Positions 43,763 to 55,179 of a stretch of 64,000 nucleotides of DNA are shown piece by piece. Within the stretch, counting starts at the first letter, position 1, and each line of letters begins with the position of its first letter. Under the pieces are notes generated by a model. That model had not been told where the DNA came from, made no database searches, and saw only the letters and a program-made list of their open reading frames with translations. The translations under genes were made by a program, and so were the position numbers. The DNA is from Amphiura filiformis (taxonomy: Eukaryota > Echinodermata > Ophiuroidea > Amphilepidida > Amphiuridae), in the NCBI RefSeq assembly GCF_039555335.1, contig NC_092631.1:5964481-6028480 (forward strand), written 5' to 3'.

Positions 43763-44297
43763 TACTCCCCATTCCAGAAAAATACAGCACTATTTTTTTA
43801 GGATTAAAAAATATTATCCTGTTTTGCCAAATGAAACATAGCTAAATCCTAATCCAAAAATGCAATTTTGCATGTTTTCTTACAATTGTAGTGACAAAAT
43901 TGTAAGACTTGGCACAAGTCTAAGCATTCAAAATCTTGAGTATAGGGTAAGAGTTAGCTCATAATTTTAATATTATTCTTATTTTTGTCAATTGGTTATG
44001 AAAAAGATTGGAAAATGTGTTTTCCAAAAATTAGAGTACATAACTTGAAATTAGTCTTTGTTCAAGTCTTTGGGCCTGATTGTCACAGAATACGAAAAAG
44101 GTCGAAAAACACCCTAAAATTGCATGTTTTTGGCCCTTATTTCCAAAAATTGACCAAATATTAAAATTTGACTTTCACTGCCAGTTAGGACACCTAAAGG
44201 ATTAGGATTAAGCTATGTTTCATTTGGCAAATCCGGATAATATTTTTTTAATCCAAACAAATTGGTTCTGTATTTTTCTGGAATGGGGAGTAGTTAT
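43763..44297. mobile_element. 535-bp element with about 90-bp inverted repeats
   Basis: CTCCCCATTCCAGAAAAATA, AAAATATTATCC and TTGCCAAATGAAACATAGCT on the left are inverted at the right end as AGCTATGTTTCATTTGGCAA and TATTTTTCTGGAATGGGGAG. The interior has no protein resemblance. Confidence 0.7.
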
Positions 44298-44309
44298 CAC
44301 TTTTCTGTC

Positions 44310-44345
44310 TCTGTGTGTGTGTGGGGAGGGGGGGGGGGGGGGTAG
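44310..44345 (+). repeat. GT and poly-G low-complexity run
   Basis: A TGTGTGTGTGTG run followed by a homopolymer of about a dozen G. Sequence accuracy is likely reduced here. Confidence 0.85.
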
Positions 44346-45099
44346 TGTCCATCTGTAGCTGTAACTTGGAATCCATTAGACCTATGGGGAAGCTACTTAG
44401 TGGAAAGAAGGATATCCAGCTGTGATCTGTGCCCATATTGGCATAATTTATGCAAAGCATCGCAAATTGATAGCGAACTTTGTTACCAAATTATCTTGTG
44501 TTTTATCAGGCGGATGCTAGTGAAACCTGATGGAAGGAACCATACATACCTGCTGATGATTAGTTTTTTGACGAAAATTATCAACATTTAGTAGTTAATT
44601 TGCATCATTTCTGCCGAACTCTTCTACAAATGGTTGGAAACAAGATAAAATCAACCTTTTGGACAAATCATCTCCAGATTGATTGAAGTATTGTTGCAAA
44701 ACCTGGTTAAAGGAAAGATACTATTTTCACACCTGCTTAGATTTTCAGCTCAAAATATGGTAATAAAAGTTGGAAATTTGCATAATTTTTTCCCAAATCT
44801 CTCTGAATCTTATCTGGCACATAGTAATTCTCTCTCTTAGTCACACTGCATGCAGAAAGGTACATTTAATATTAATGGGTTCAGGGGTGAGGTAGGGTGG
44901 GGTAAAGTGTGCTACTACAAAAAATGTCAGTCATTTGGGGGTCAGTCGGTGTAAAATCACCATAGACTGTTGCATGTTCATGAAATTTGGTGAGAACGAG
45001 CCAGACAAAAAAAATTCTAGTTCATTTTGGGGTCATCAGTGTTGGAATTAAGCATTTTTTATGTGTAGCAAAATTTGCTTTTCTCTTGATACATACACA

Positions 45100-45190
45100 T
45101 ACTTCTGTAAAGTGTGCTGAGGCTTGTGGATCAATGTCTAGGCGTTGTGCCTGTGCGTAGCGCACTATAAATCACTGCGCTTTTTTAAAT
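45100..45190 (+). repeat. Retroposon tail (TAGCGCACTATAAATCACTG)
   Basis: The words GCGTAGCGCACTATAAATCA and CTGCGC followed by poly-T resemble the 3' tail seen in inverse form near 670-715. Probably a truncated SINE-type copy. Confidence 0.35.
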
Positions 45191-45198
45191 TTTTTTTA

Positions 45199-46635
45199 TA
45201 TAGGTCCGATAGGTTACTGTGGAATGTAGAGAGGTGTATGCCACTATGACATGCAATGCTTTTCATTTTTGCTGATATTTCTTAGTTTGTTTACTATTAT
45301 AAAATGTGCATAAAATGTGGCATATGGTTCATATACAAAATTTCACTCTGTAACGATATGTCAAATATAATTAATTATTAATTAATTAGCTAATTTTGAC
45401 TGCTGATACTTAGGAAAATGAAAAAGAACATCATTATGTGCCAATATTTAAAAAAATTACCAAAAATCACTATGCCACTATGGAATGAAGCGGATGAATT
45501 ATAGGCCTAGGCTAATTATAATTTGTTTGCAAAATTATAAAATTTTGGTTAAAAATATTATGAACATGATACGGGAGTGCGTCAAACTGAGATATTCTTT
45601 TAAGCGTTTTTAAAAAAACACTTGATAAAGTTACTGCAATCTGGGTCCTTAGCCGTGTTATATATGACACAATATAACATGGTTCAGTACGTGCATATCA
45701 ACATGATACACGTACCCGCTATTTGAACCAATCGGAGCGGAGGTGCTTAGCAACAACAGAACTGATCTTTCTAATCCCTAGGTAAGTCCCTTGTAAAATA
45801 TGATTTAATTTGAATAAAATAAATTTTTTATACTGATAATTAATATTTTTATTTGAATTGAAGTGTTTATAGACTATATATGAAGGTATTGTTTTTAGTC
45901 TCATATGAAGGTATTTTTGTCTAGCTCATATAACACGGCACAGTGTCAACACGCTATATTATAAATATTTTTTTTCATAAAGCTCCATGCTCCGTTGGTG
46001 ATCAATATTCTATTGTTGACACGATAAAGAAAGTTTACATATGCATTGTGATATACACGTGTGATCGAATTTTCTATTATACACGCACCTGGATCATAAA
46101 TATGTTCCTTTATATAATTGTAATTCTCAAAATTAAATATCACAATTTTAACTTTCGATTTAAAAATTGTTACGCCAAAAATGCAGTAAAAATGTATCCA
46201 GAGCAAACAGTGATGGTCGCTAATTAGTGTATTTAATTTCAAGTTAGTGTATTTAAAACAAAACCTTGGTTTTACCTCAAAACAAATCGAATTTCCTTGT
46301 AATAGTAACACCATATGGGATACTAGAGCATGCGCAAATTCGTCGGCTGTATTCCATAGTGGCGTATAGTGATTTTTGGTCATTTTTTTGAAAATTGGCA
46401 CATATGTTTTTAATTATGTTCTCTTTCATTTTTTCTAAGTCTCATCAGTCATAATTAGCTAATTAATTAGTAATTAATTAATTAAATGTATGATAGTTAC
46501 AAAGTGACATTTTGTGGACTCCATAGTAGCGTATCGACCATACGCCACTTAGTATACCCACTTTATAACTATGAAATATCGGCAAAAAATGAAAAACATC
46601 GTATGTCATAGTGGCGTACACGTATCGGACCTATA
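45199..46635. mobile_element. 1.4-kb foldback element with about 300-bp arms
   Basis: The ends ATAGGTCCGATA (45200) and TATCGGACCTAT (46623) are inverted copies. The arms 45199-45495 and 46348-46635 match in reverse, including GTGCCAATATTT-type and AATTAGCTAATTAATTAG words. The 850-bp middle has small A/T-rich open frames that resemble no protein. Confidence 0.6.
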
Positions 46636-46996
46636 CGCCACTATGGAATACTTAAACGATTTAAAAGTAACGCCATAGGGATTACACGGCGACCGAGGTG
46701 GCGTCACGGTTAACGTTAGGTTAGGGTATTGCGTTTTGTTCGCTTTTCCATAGTGACGATAGTTTTATTTTCAGTTTGCCAGCAATAGTATGTATTTATT
46801 TCTTTTGAAAAATATATAACAATAAAATCTATTTAGTTTACTACAGAAATTTCACATCATTTACAAAATATAATGAATGTCTGATTTACACAACTCGATT
46901 TTAAATTGGCATTTCTTCAAACCCGATTTTCTCGAAAAAGTTGTTTATTCGCGGCGCCACACTATACGCCACTATGGAATACGGACGACGAATTGT
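46336..46996. mobile_element. Overlapping element with 36-bp inverted ends (TTCCATAGTGGCGTATAG)
   Basis: ATTCGTCGGCTGTATTCC with ATAGTGGCGTATAGTG at 46338-46372 is inverted at 46961-46994. It shares its left end with the right arm of the element at 45199-46635. The phrase CCACTATGGAATA occurs at 45474, 46640 and 46969, so this is a family of repeats built on one terminal sequence. Confidence 0.5.
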
Positions 46997-47428
46997 AATA
47001 ATGTGTAGAATAGAACTTGTTGGTATCTCATATGATAGTTGTTCGGCCTATCTCGAACAAAATCGCCATGCGTAGCTATTGAAAAACGAGAGGATTCGCC
47101 GTACTATCACGGCAATTTTTGACACGAAGATATAGGGATGATGACGGTGTGCACGGGTGACATCATTTTGCCGTATAACAACTCGGTTTCACCTCATTGT
47201 GTTACTTAAAACAATGATTCAACCTTTTCGGGCTTTACTGAACAGTTGAACGACTAATTCGCGCCCTATATATATTCCCTCTGAAAAGTTGACTTTTTTG
47301 CAAATCTATCACCCAATGACCCCCTTTTTCATCAGCTTACACCCAATGATCCCCCAAAATAGCTTCACGGCCTTTACTTTAACAAGTTTCCAATTCTGAA
47401 GGGACACAACCCCCTGCACAGCACGCGA

Positions 47429-47611
47429 CACAATGGTGCTTCGTGGCCATTCAAAAAGGTGGCGGCCAAAACTTCGAGTGTGCCCCCCCTTTCCCAAATT
47501 CCTGGATCCGCCACTGTCTCAGAGAAGAAGTCAGCCACGTACACATACATAGGCCTACGCGCGGTAAGCGTGCGACACAATGGTGCTTCGTGGCCATTCA
47601 AAAAGGTGGTG
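47429..47611 (+). repeat. Direct repeat of CACAATGGTGCTTCGTGGCC
   Basis: A block of about 37 bp (CGACACAATGGTGCTTCGTG and GCCATTCAAAAAGGTGG) occurs at 47427-47463 and 47574-47610. It probably marks two partial copies of one dispersed repeat. Confidence 0.7.
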
Positions 47612-47625
47612 GCAAAATTGCATTC

Positions 47626-48196
47626 TGAATACGAAGAATGTCCTGATATCAAATAATTTTGATTTTTTTTGAAATTTGCAATGTAATACAAATTTTATGG
47701 CAAATGATTAAAAATTGATATTTTTGATATTTAACAGTACTCGAAGTAAACTTTATAAATCTGATGATTTATACTTAAAGTGTATAGGTGGGATGAAAAG
47801 CCGACGATCAATTAAAAATTTTGACCTGTCGTATTGAAGATATGGATTCTTTTCCCAAAACACCAAAATAAATTAGGTCTTTTTGGGAAAAAAATCCATA
47901 TCTTCAATATGAAAGGTCAAAATTTTCAATTGATCGTCGGCTTTTTCCTCCGCTACATACACTTTAAGAATATATCATTGGATTTATAAAATTTACTTAG
48001 AGGACCCTTATAAAAATTCAAAAATGTGAATAATTTGTCATAAAATTTGTATTATATCGTGAATTTCAAAAAATGAAAATGATTTGATATCCGAAAGACA
48101 TTCTTCGTATTCAGAATGCAATTCAATATGTCTGATGTGCTCTCATGTCCCATAAAAAATACTGTCGAAACGCTCAAAACACTCATTCCAGATCCC
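47626..48196. mobile_element. Palindromic TTAA (Kolobok-like) element, left end truncated
   Basis: The halves pair through AATTGCATTCTGAATACGAAG (left) and CTTCGTATTCAGAATGCAATT (right), with a second inverted pair AAAGCCGACGATCAATTAAA / TTTCAATTGATCGTCGGCTT inside. The right end CCAGATCCC touches TTAA (48197-48200). The left terminal 60 bp is replaced by another repeat. It is the reference copy for the split element at 20669-30444. Confidence 0.7.
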
Positions 48197-48660
48197 TTAA
48201 CTAATGAAAAAATCTGTTTCTAAACAAATTGAAATTGAACCATAGCAACATTGATAGAACAACAATAGAAACCAGAATATCAATAAAGATCATAAAACTT
48301 ATTATTAGATTCTATTGTACAAGTTTTATTGTTATGGAGGTGGAGATTTAATATTGTTAGAAATATAGTGACGCAAGTACAAGTTGAGTTTCCCAATATT
48401 ACTAACAAAATTTGTGTGTGCATGCATGCATGCACGGTTTATGCGTGTGGTAAACAGGACCAAACTGCAGCATGTTCTGAACTTCAGAAGTTTATGATAT
48501 TTTAATAAAACATATTTGTTAAAAATTCTATTTGGTATTTTAAGGTAGAATGACATTTAACTTTTTCAATTATATATGGTAAAATGGGGAAAGTTTTATA
48601 CTTGTATTCCAGTAGTTCAAGGTTAGATCATGTGATTTTGGTATTCTATTAATCTATTGT

Positions 48661-48946
48661 TGCAACCTAGTCAACAGTGGAAACAAGCATTCTAGTAAAC
48701 AATTACATTTATTTTGTGAACCTGACGCTATCCAGGCTGTATGCATATTGGGAAATAATGTGATATCACGTCACTAAGTTAACTTATTGTTAGTTTCTAT
48801 TGTTGCAACCTAGTCAACAGTGGAAACAAGCATTCTAGTAAACAATTACATTTATTTTGGGAACCTGACGCTATCCAGGCTGTATGCATATTGGGAAATA
48901 ATGTGATATCACGTCACAAAGTTAACTTATTGTTAGTTAGATTTCT
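48661..48946 (+). repeat. 143-bp tandem duplication
   Basis: TGCAACCTAGTCAACAGTGG recurs at 48661 and 48804, with the unit otherwise nearly identical (two or three differences). No coding. Confidence 0.9.
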
Positions 48947-49000
48947 GACGTCTCCTACACATAGTCCTCTATACATGATATAACTTGGTGCATTTTCCAG

Positions 49001-49095
49001 ATTAGGAGACAACGCCCAGCCGCCGGACTTGCAGGGAATCATACTGGATCCATACAGGGAAGAGACATTTGAAGAACAAACTTGAAGAATCACAG
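49001..49095 (+). other. Possible orphan exon
   Basis: The sequence is bounded by TGCATTTTCCAG and CAGGTATGTG, good acceptor and donor contexts. One frame (phase 2) reads LGDNAQPPDLQGIILDPYRE then ETFEEQT and stops at 49085. Its composition is protein-like, unlike the surroundings. No partner exon was found in the window. It could be a terminal coding exon of a gene whose other exons lie beyond, or chance. Confidence 0.3.
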
Positions 49096-49211
49096 GTATG
49101 TGTTTTGGAGAAATATATTAAGTTATCTTGATACCCAATAAGTTAGCTTAACCCTAACCGCCTAAGGGCTTTTTGGGAAAGAAGGAAAGAATAAAGAGAG
49201 AAAAGAAGGAA

Positions 49212-49290
49212 AGAAGTTGTTTGCTCTGGGTGGGATTCGAACCCAAGTAGTGTCTAACAGATAAGCATCAGATCGGTAATACCGATTACA
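49212..49290 (-). repeat. tRNA-like remnant (B box)
   Basis: On the minus strand GGGTTCGAATCCCACCC is a perfect T-arm with the RNA polymerase III B box. A consistent acceptor stem and anticodon arm cannot be built upstream, so this is a tRNA pseudogene or SINE head rather than a tRNA gene. Confidence 0.35.
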
Positions 49291-50257
49291 GATTTTTGGA
49301 TTCCAAAATCGGCCCGATCAGATTCCGATTCCGATTTTTTTTCTTCAAATTTTAAAACGCTAGTCGCCTTGCAGATTGCAGAATTCGCCGATTAGATGAT
49401 CACAATTGTGGAGTTTGACTACATTTTCTTGTGTATAAAAAATATAACTAAAACGCGCACGTTTGATAAGCAGCAGGTCTTGAAAAAAATGTCAAAACAT
49501 GCTTGAAGTGAAATTGTATAAGCCGCATGCACAATGCATGCAGTATGAAGACGCATTCATCGTTTGCAAAGGTAACAAATTCGATCCGAAAATGACATCA
49601 ATACCTGCGTGAATGAAGAACTAGTTATCATCTCCGGCGTCAATCAAATGAATTGCGGACATCTCCTGAACCTAATTATTATTTAATAACATTTTTATTC
49701 TTGATTTGGGGGGATTTATATTCAATAGCAAACTTACAAATTAAACCATTTGGTAATTATCGACCAAATTAGTAAACAAAGCGACAACATGTGACGTGAG
49801 GGGAATCCCGGTGATGACGTTTGATGACGGCATTGACGGGTTTCCAATTTGTTCATCAGGATAATCAGGAATATCCCATCAGCTCAGACGATAGCGGACA
49901 TGGACAACGGGGGCGGGATAAATTATGACAATTTATAGTAAAGATGCATGATCTTACAAATTAATGTTCCGACGTTGCACAGACAAATACAAATGGTGGT
50001 ATAATTTTTATAGCATGATAAGCAATAGATTTACTAAAAAAAGTGCTTGATTAAAATGTAAAAGAGACCGGTAGAGAATAACAATAATTTCCACAAATGA
50101 AAATTGATAGTTAAAGGTTCGGTATATAACCATCATCACTCGTTCTGTTTTTTTTTCCTTGTCATCTGACTGACAAGACGAAGGGTCAACCGTGCCATAT
50201 TTAACATGTTTAATAATTTAATATTCCTATAAGTTAAACATGTTGAAGATCAGTGTA

Positions 50258-50398
50258 ATGCTGGTTTCATACTACTCTGCCGCTGAGCGGCGTGGCGCAC
50301 GCGCATTGCAGACAAACGGACACAATAAAGGCTTGTCATTGGTTGAAACGCCCTGCCGCTTGCCGCAGCGACAAGCGGCAGGAAAGTATGCTGGAGGC
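50258..50398. mobile_element. Small MITE (CATACT...CTGCCGCT ends)
   Basis: TTTCATACTACTCTGCCGCT on the left and AGCGGCAGGAAAGTATG on the right are imperfect inverted repeats. The right half recurs at 51935-52030 because the transposon's tandem duplication starts inside this MITE. Confidence 0.5.
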
Positions 50399-53300
50399 TT
50401 AACAGTTAAAATTATATCATGAAATTGAGTCTTACCTGTCTTCAATGTCTTGTTCTTGAACTTCTTGTCCAAATTAATAATGAATATGATCCCCGTTCAG
50501 TAGCGTATTCTTGTCTGATTCTTTTTTCAGCGTATAAGTTCAGTTCAATCTTAAAAATGTTAACTTCAAATTCAAACAACAGTATCAATAATTTGATGAC
50601 TAGACTAAACCTTTAAAATTTCTGGTCAACTGACAAACCGTGCAAAGTTGCGAAAAAATCAACTCAACTAGTGAAGAAAGGAGAACTGGAAGTCCAAACT
50701 TAACTGCTATCAACAATAACTGCCTATGACCGTGCTGATGTAGGCATTATTAAACAACGTCAAAATTTCAAAATGTTAACACTCAGTTCAACATGTTCAA
50801 CAGTTTCATCGCAGACGCAGAGTCGCGGTAGGCCTATATGTAGATTATAGGTAGAGTTAATACTGGAACTTCAGAAGCGCCAGGTTGCCTCTGATAACAA
50901 GAAGCATCTCTGCTTTATTTGGGCTCAGACGATTCCTCTTTGTCTCTCGTATAACCCGCCTGCTTCGCTGAAGAGACGCTCGCTTGGGACACTACTTGCA
51001 GGGGCTGATAGATATCTCCTGGCATATTTCCATGTCTTCAAATCTCCTATTCAAGGACTCCAGCATTGACGTAGTAAGGGTTTGGATGCCCTGGTCAGCA
51101 TCATGTTTGCCGAGTGCACGCTGTAATATAGAGACACTTGGTATGACCATTGAGCACGTAGCTGAAGCAGCACTTGCTTCTCTGGTAAGTACCTCAAAGG
51201 GTTGTAGCGCAGTAACCAACTTCCTTGCCAATGTCCACTGATTTGCAGTCATACTTGGGAGATCATAAAGGCTTGCGTACTCCACAAGAGGTAGTTTCTG
51301 CTCCAGAATACGCTCCAGCATGTAACTGCTGTTCCACCTCGTGGGCACATCCTGCAGAATGTGATGCTGTTCAACATTGTGCTTTGTTTGTAGTGACTCA
51401 AGACGATGACATGCTAGAGTTGAGTGGCTGAATTTGCCTGCGATTCTTCGCGATATGGCCAGCATGTCATTGACAGATCTCTGCGTGGTGATACCGTTTC
51501 CAACAACAAGTTGCAAGGTATGAATAAAACACCCTGGTTATTAACATTGGCTAGGTTTAAACCTGCAACAACATTTGCGCCATTGTCCCTGAGGATTGTG
51601 TGTACTTGCTCCTTCTCGATTTCCCATTGATTGAGCATTCTCTCCGTTTCAGCAGCAATTGCTGCTCCTGTGTGACTTCCTTCAAATGAAGATGCATTTA
51701 AGATCCCACGCCGGTAGGTGAAGTCGTCTGTTATCCAATGGGCCGTCAAACTCATCAAAGCATTGTGTCCGACAGTAGAAGACCAGAGGTCGGTAGTGAA
51801 ACTGAAGAACTTGACATCTTGTATCTCTTCCTTCAATCCTAAGACGACACGATCATAGATGTCTGGTATGACCTTCCTGCTGATGTGCGCTGCAGAAGGA
51901 AGCTTGTATCGAGGCTCAAGCTCATTCACAAATCGCGCATTGCAGACAAACGGACACAATAAAGGCTTGTCATTGGTTGAAACGCCCTGCCGCTTGCCGC
52001 AGCGACAAGCGGCAGGAAAGTATGCTGGAGGCTTAACAGTTAAAATTATATCATGAAATTGAGTCTTACCTGTCTTCAATGTCTTGTTCTTGAACTTCTT
52101 GTCCAAATTAATAATGAATATGATCCCCGTTCAGTAGCGTATTCTTGTCTGATTCTTTTTCAGCGTATAAGTTCAGTTCAATCTTAAAATGTTAACTTCA
52201 AATTCAAACAACAGTATCAATAATTTGATGACTAGACTAAACCTTTAAAATTTCTGGTCAACTGACAAACCGTGCAAAGTTGCGAAAAAATCAACTCAAC
52301 TAGTGAAGAAAGGAGAACTGGAAGTCCAAACTTAACTGCTATCAACAATAACTGCCTATGACCGTGCTGATGTAGGCATTATTAAACAACGTCAAAATTT
52401 CAAAATGTTAACACTCAGTTCAACATGTTCAACAGTTTCATCGCAGACGCAGAGTCGCGGTAGGCCTATATGTAGATTATAGGTAGAGTTAATACTGGAA
52501 CTTCAGAAGCGCCAGGTTGCCTCTGATAACAAGAAGCATCTCTGCTTTATTTGGGCTCAGACGATTCCTCTTTGTCTCGTATAACCCGCCTGCTTCGCTG
52601 AAGAGACGCTCGCTTGGGACACTACTTGCAGGGGCTGATAGATATCTCCTGGCATATTTCCATGTCTTCAAATCTCCTATTCAAGGACTCCAGCATTGAC
52701 GTAGTAAGGGTTTGGATGCCCTGGTCAGCATCATGTTTGCCGAGTGCACGCTGTAATATAGAGACACTTGGTATGACCATTGAGCACGTAGCTGAAGCAG
52801 CACTTGCTTCTCTGGTAAGTACCTCAAAGGGTTGTAGCGCAGTAACCAACTTCCTTGCCAATGTCCACTGATTTGCAGTCATACTTGGGAGATCATAAAG
52901 GCTTGCGTACTCCACAAGAGGTAGTTTCTGCTCCAGAATACGCTCCAGCATGTAACTGCTGTTCCACCTCGTGGGCACATCCTGCAGAATGTGATGCTGT
53001 TCAACATTGTGCTTTGTTTGTAGTGACTCAAGACGATGACATGCTAGAGTTGAGTGGCTGAATTTGCCTGCGATTCTTCGCGATATGGCCAGCATGTCAT
53101 TGACAGATCTCTGCGTGGTGATACCGTTTCCAACAACAAGTTGCAAGGTATGAATAAAACACCCCTGGTTATTAACATTGGCTAGGTTTAAACCTGCAAC
53201 AACATTTGCGCCATTGTCCCTGAGGATTGTGTGTACTTGCTCCTTCTCGATTTCCCATTGATTGAGCATTCTCTCCGTTTCAGCAGCAATTGCTGCTCCT

Positions 53301-53566
53301 GTGTGACTTCCTTCAAATGAAGATGCATTTAAGATCCCACGCCGGTAGGTGAAGTCGTCTGTTATCCAATGGGCCGTCAAACTCATCAAAGCATTGTGTC
53401 CGACAGTAGAAGACCAGAGGTCGGTAGTGAAACTGAAGAACTTGACATCTTGTATCTCTTCCTTCAATCCTAAGACGACACGATCATAGATGTCTGGTAT
53501 GACCTTCCTGCTGATGTGCGCTGCAGAAGGAAGCTTGTATCGAGGCTCAAGCTCATTCACAAATCG
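50301..53566 (-). repeat. 1.63-kb tandem duplication inside the hAT transposon
   Basis: Unit 1 is 50301-51934 and unit 2 is 51935-53566, nearly identical. Visible differences include two extra bases in unit 1 near 50944 (CTCTCG versus CTCG) and one missing base near 51532. The junction at about 51935 joins transposase codons (FVNEL) to the MITE half, giving a fused 230-codon open frame at 51414-52106. Confidence 0.9.
50857..51932 (-). pseudogene. hAT transposase, partial second copy
   Basis: This copy lacks the BED finger because the duplicated unit begins at the codons for NELEPRYKLP. It retains the core with TTDLWSS and RDNGANVV, then loses frame at 51532 through a one-base deletion and again in the dimerisation tail near 50944 through a two-base insertion. 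It cannot encode an active enzyme. Confidence 0.85.
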
Positions 53567-53983
53567 CTCGAAACCAACATCAGAGACAACGGCTGGAGAT
53601 CAAGGGCTATCATCTCGGCCAACTTGCTGGTGGCTTTTAACGCGCGCGGATCCGACGAAGGCCACGGGGCACACCTTTCCACCGATTCAGAGAGCTGAAG
53701 TTGTTTGTGTACTTTTCTGGCATTTTGGGTTGTACTGACCATCTCCCTCTCTTCGTCTGCCTTTCGCTTTTCAGCTGCGACGGCCGCAGAGGCTTCTTCA
53801 AACTCCCGAAATGTTGGCTTGTGGTTTTTTTTCAAGTGGTTTTTCAGATTTGTAGTTGTAAAGCTTGCGCTTGATTTGCCTCCTCTTGAAACAAACAACT
53901 TGCATACACGACATGTTGCTCTGGAGTTGTCATTCGGGTCGACAGAAGTAATCCCAAATCTTACTTGAGCGGGACCCGGGCAT
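52489..53983 (-). pseudogene. hAT transposase (ZBED-like) with BED finger, defective
   Basis: Starts at MPGSRSSKIWDYF (53983). A frameshift near 53940 leads into the BED zinc finger CRVC...HLKKNH. The core (53560-52622) has TTDLWSS, RDNGANVV, HTLQLVV and VPTRWNSSY, the RNaseH-like catalytic region with its insertion domain. A frame change then precedes the C-terminal dimerisation block YLSAPASSVPSERLFSEAG and ETKRNRLSPNKAEM (52671-52491). About 100 residues normally found between LESLNRRF and the dimerisation block, including the LLDPRxK stretch, are missing. The enzyme would cut and rejoin transposon ends in the nucleus; this copy is inactive. Confidence 0.85.
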
Positions 53984-53989
53984 TATTCT

Positions 53990-55170
53990 AACTTGTATGA
54001 TTGTATCTCGATAATAGGCCTATAACTTTCAGTAAAAGACTGCAATCCAAGACAATTAGATATTATCCACGCGCCAAACAACCGCAATCAGACCTGAATC
54101 AGACAGATTTGTAACTTGTTCTCAACATTTGTTGTTTTTCTTTAACAATGAACAAAAAAAAAAAAAATCCAAGTTCTCTAAATGCTATCGCGCGCGTTGG
54201 CGTAGGCCTACGCTCGCTATTGCGTCCTGGCAGTCGCACAGCACGCACGGTGTTAACTTGCGTACACCATTCACTTCAGCATAAACAACAACAAAAAATG
54301 ATTACTTCACTTACCATTATTAGGCCTATGATTTTTTGTTTTTGTTTTGTTTTTTTACGTTTTAGTAGTATTTTGTGGGATGAGTAGGCCCTATTTTTTT
54401 TTTAATTCCAAGAAGTTATTAATTTAATAAAACCTGTGTAGTATTTAATTTATTTTGATCCATGATTTTAAATAAGAGCTGGAGATTTATTGTTGACTCA
54501 AACAAAATAATTAATAAATTGATTTCAGTCGGCTAATTGAACCGCTGCCAAATTGAGCAAGGCTCCTTTGGTGACCATCACCTTCTGAGCGCGAACCACG
54601 TGGCCGTGGCAAACGACCCATCCAAGACCCGGAAGTGCATGCATGCGTGATCCGAGTATTTCAGTTCAGAATTCGTCAATCAACATTGGCATTTTACATA
54701 AAAATCACAGAAGGATGTACTAATGCTTACGCTATAACTGATCTGTGATTATTTAATTAATTTGGAACCGCAGTACACAAGTCAAGACATTGAAGAAATG
54801 GAAAATATTAAATGATCGAGTAGATCATAACCTGAGACGCAGATCATAACATAGGGCGCGGTGGGGAAATGTGATGGTGACAGACGGGGTTTCCCCATGT
54901 TGATGCAATGCTAGAAGATCAAATAAAACGCAAACCCGGGACGCAAACATCAAGGAAATTGACTCATTTAGTAAGTTAAGAACAACATTTAAACCATTTT
55001 GCTGATAAAACGTTGTCTGATGACATCAACTTTTATTTATTCTTGGCTTCTGACGATCAGTAATGATGTAGGCCTATTTTAACAGATTTGAGTCACATTC
55101 CAACATTATTGAAATCGGTATAGGAAATCGGTAAATGATACAAATTTTTCAGATACCGATCAGATACCGA
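53990..55170. other. Non-coding end of the hAT transposon
   Basis: AT-rich sequence upstream of the transposase start on the minus strand. It contains a possible GC-rich stretch at 54540-54640 but no other open frame of note. Confidence 0.4.
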
Positions 55171-55179
55171 TAACCTCTA

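Larger units (their letters stand above)
49270..55175 (-). mobile_element. hAT-type transposon with internal tandem duplication (boundaries approximate)
   Basis: A BED-finger hAT transposase relic occupies the centre. The outer ends carry repeated ATCGGTA words: CAGATCGGTAATACCGATTA on the left and CAGATACCGATCAGATACCG on the right, partly inverted. Such GATCGG-rich ends are seen in several animal hAT families. An 8-bp target duplication could not be fixed, so the limits are uncertain. A MITE (50258-50398) is inserted within it. Confidence 0.5.

Noticed and set aside
45943..46401. Open frames of 94 and 151 codons in the foldback element
   Set aside because: They overlap on opposite strands in AT-rich DNA and no transposase motif is visible.
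49212..49290. Functional tRNA gene on the minus strand
   Set aside because: Only the T-arm and B box are good; a matching acceptor stem, D-arm and anticodon arm are not present.
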